DNA of 7,381 nt from contig DAOVBC010000110.1 in the NCBI GenBank assembly GCA_030670715.1, positions 1 to 7,381 of the forward strand. Direction: 5' to 3'. Position numbers and translations under genes: made by a program. The stretch is from Deltaproteobacteria bacterium. Lineage in GTDB: Bacteria > Desulfobacterota > Desulfobacteria > Desulfobacterales > SG8-13. Of this stretch, positions 6,855 to 7,381 are shown in pieces (positions within the stretch are counted from its first letter, which is position 1; each line of letters starts with the position of its first letter). The notes under the pieces are model-generated. The model did no database searches, was not told the DNA's origin, and saw only the letters and a list, made by a program, of their open reading frames with translations.

Positions 6855-6871
6855 TTTTCGATTCTCGAAAA
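6855..6871 (+). repeat. Hairpin in the leader of the DUF438-type gene
   Basis: TTTTCGA-TTC-TCGAAAA forms a perfect 7-bp stem with a three-base loop in the predicted transcript. It is followed by more A residues and not by U residues, so it is not a plus-strand terminator. A second inverted repeat (CGCCGTT 6881-6887 with AACGGCG 6923-6929) lies downstream. Together they make a structured leader possible, but I do not recognise a known riboswitch consensus. Confidence 0.4.
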
Positions 6872-6974
6872 AAAATGATGCGCCGTTCAAAATTGCAATC
6901 TGTCATTTCCGCACCGGGGCTTAACGGCGGCAACCCATGAAAAAAACGAAAGCTTTTAAAAAGGAGACCTGTCC

Positions 6975-7381
6975 ATGGAACTGAATGCCAATACCAAAAT
7001 CGACAGCTTGCTGAAGCAATACCCATTTTTGCTTGATTTTTTGATCACCCTCTCGCCGCACTTTAAAAACCTGAAAAATCCGCTGATACGCAAGACCATG
7101 GGCAAAATCGCCACTTTGAAGCAGGCCGCAGATATCGGAGGGTTGGACATTGAGGGGCTGATATCGGCTCTGACCGCAGAGATCGATAAACAAACCGTTA
7201 CTGACGCAGATTCCGATAAATCTGCGCCTGCCGCCATGGACGAAATCCCAACTGATTCCGTTGAGAAGCAGGAGATACTCAAAGGAATCATCAGGGATCT
7301 CCACGACGGAGAAGACATGGAAGTCCTTAAAGAACGATTCCGGGAACTGAGCCAGGGGGTGGAGGCGACAGAGATCGCTAA
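6975..7381 (+). CDS. DUF1858/DUF438-domain protein (N-terminal part; continues past right edge)
   Basis: Partial gene: 135 complete codons, with the frame still open at the edge. The ATG at 6975 follows AAGGAG (6961-6966) by eight bases. Residues 1-70 look like a DUF1858/ScdA-N-type helical domain, with IDSLLKQYPFLLDFL, SPHFKNLKNPLIRKTMGKIATLKQAA and a GLDIEGLISAL helix. A charged, probably disordered linker (about 71-95, rich in Asp, Ala and Pro) follows. Residues from about 96, including EILKGIIRDLHDG and LKERFRELSQGVEATEIA, match the start of DUF438. In the family, DUF438 is usually followed by a hemerythrin-like domain and often a PAS domain. These would lie beyond the window and cannot be confirmed. 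Such proteins are linked to iron, oxygen or nitric-oxide sensing or repair, as for ScdA/YtfE relatives. The specific role here is unknown. The gene is transcribed divergently from the molybdoenzyme operon. Confidence 0.85.
   Translation, partial: MELNANTKIDSLLKQYPFLLDFLITLSPHFKNLKNPLIRKTMGKIATLKQAADIGGLDIEGLISALTAEIDKQTVTDADSDKSAPAAMDEIPTDSVEKQEILKGIIRDLHDGEDMEVLKERFRELSQGVEATEIA

Larger units (their letters stand above)
6653..6974. other. Divergent intergenic region between the molybdoenzyme operon and the DUF438-type gene
   Basis: A 322-bp stretch, A+T-rich in its left two-thirds, with control signals for genes leaving in both directions. From left to right it holds the operon's Shine-Dalgarno and leader (6653 to about 6704), a probable operon -10 (6709-6716), a 16-bp palindrome (6738-6753), a TGGCC-TTAT-GGCCA inverted repeat (6777-6790), an extended -10 for the plus-strand gene (6818-6826), a leader with hairpins and tiny open frames, and an AAGGAG Shine-Dalgarno at 6961-6966. 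No additional full-length gene is supported here. Confidence 0.8.

Noticed and set aside
6855..6871. The TTTTCGA/TCGAAAA hairpin as an intrinsic terminator
   Set aside because: In the plus-strand transcript it is followed by A residues. On the minus strand no transcript is expected to end there.
6911..6940. The GC-rich GGGGCTTAACGGCGG segment as a known riboswitch (cyclic-di-GMP, Moco or SAM classes)
   Set aside because: The conserved core sequences of these classes that I remember are not present. Only an unspecified structured leader is suggested.
1..7381. CRISPR arrays, tRNA or rRNA genes, insertion-sequence ends, selenocysteine codons
   Set aside because: No regularly spaced repeats, no cloverleaf or rRNA-like segments and no transposase with terminal repeats were seen. 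No in-frame TGA occurs within the catalytic gene.

Overview
The window (about 50% GC by eye) looks like chromosomal DNA of an anaerobic bacterium, most likely a sulfate- or sulfur-metabolising Desulfobacterota (Desulfobacterales-like). That is an inference from gene content: a Tat-exported molybdoenzyme with an NrfD-type membrane partner, a DUF1858/DUF438-type gene next to it, and a TauE/SafE permease. No 16S rRNA or other taxonomic marker is present.

Left edge (1-587): the start of a TauE/SafE-family permease gene, which runs off the left edge, is preceded by a small PadR-type repressor gene on the same (minus) strand. The two overlap by ATGA. ATATCG/CGATAT inverted repeats lie in the PadR promoter region and suggest autoregulation. 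Next (679-1587) is a minus-strand gene for a 302-residue protein that I do not recognise.

Centre (1687-6652): a compact four-gene minus-strand operon, in transcription order: a Tat-exported Mo-bisPGD catalytic subunit, a ferredoxin-like subunit with four [4Fe-4S] clusters, an NrfD-type integral membrane subunit, and a TorD/NarJ-like maturation chaperone. All genes overlap or nearly abut. The catalytic subunit has the marks of the type II (NarG/DdhA/SerA/EbdA-like) DMSO reductase family, including a predicted aspartate Mo ligand. Its membrane partner is NrfD-like, where the known type II enzymes use a b-type cytochrome. The likely electron path is quinone pool - NrfD - four Fe-S clusters - FS0 - Mo cofactor. 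The substrate and the direction of catalysis cannot be read from the sequence.

Right edge (6653-7381): a divergent intergenic region of 322 bp holds a perfect 16-bp FNR/CRP-superfamily-type palindrome, placed about 41-44 bp upstream of the probable operon start. It also holds an extended -10 promoter reading the other way. A leader of about 140 nt, with inverted repeats and two tiny open frames, precedes a plus-strand gene that starts with DUF1858- and DUF438-like domains and runs off the right edge. The arrangement suggests that redox- or nitrosative-stress-responsive control could be shared by the molybdoenzyme operon and the DUF438 gene.
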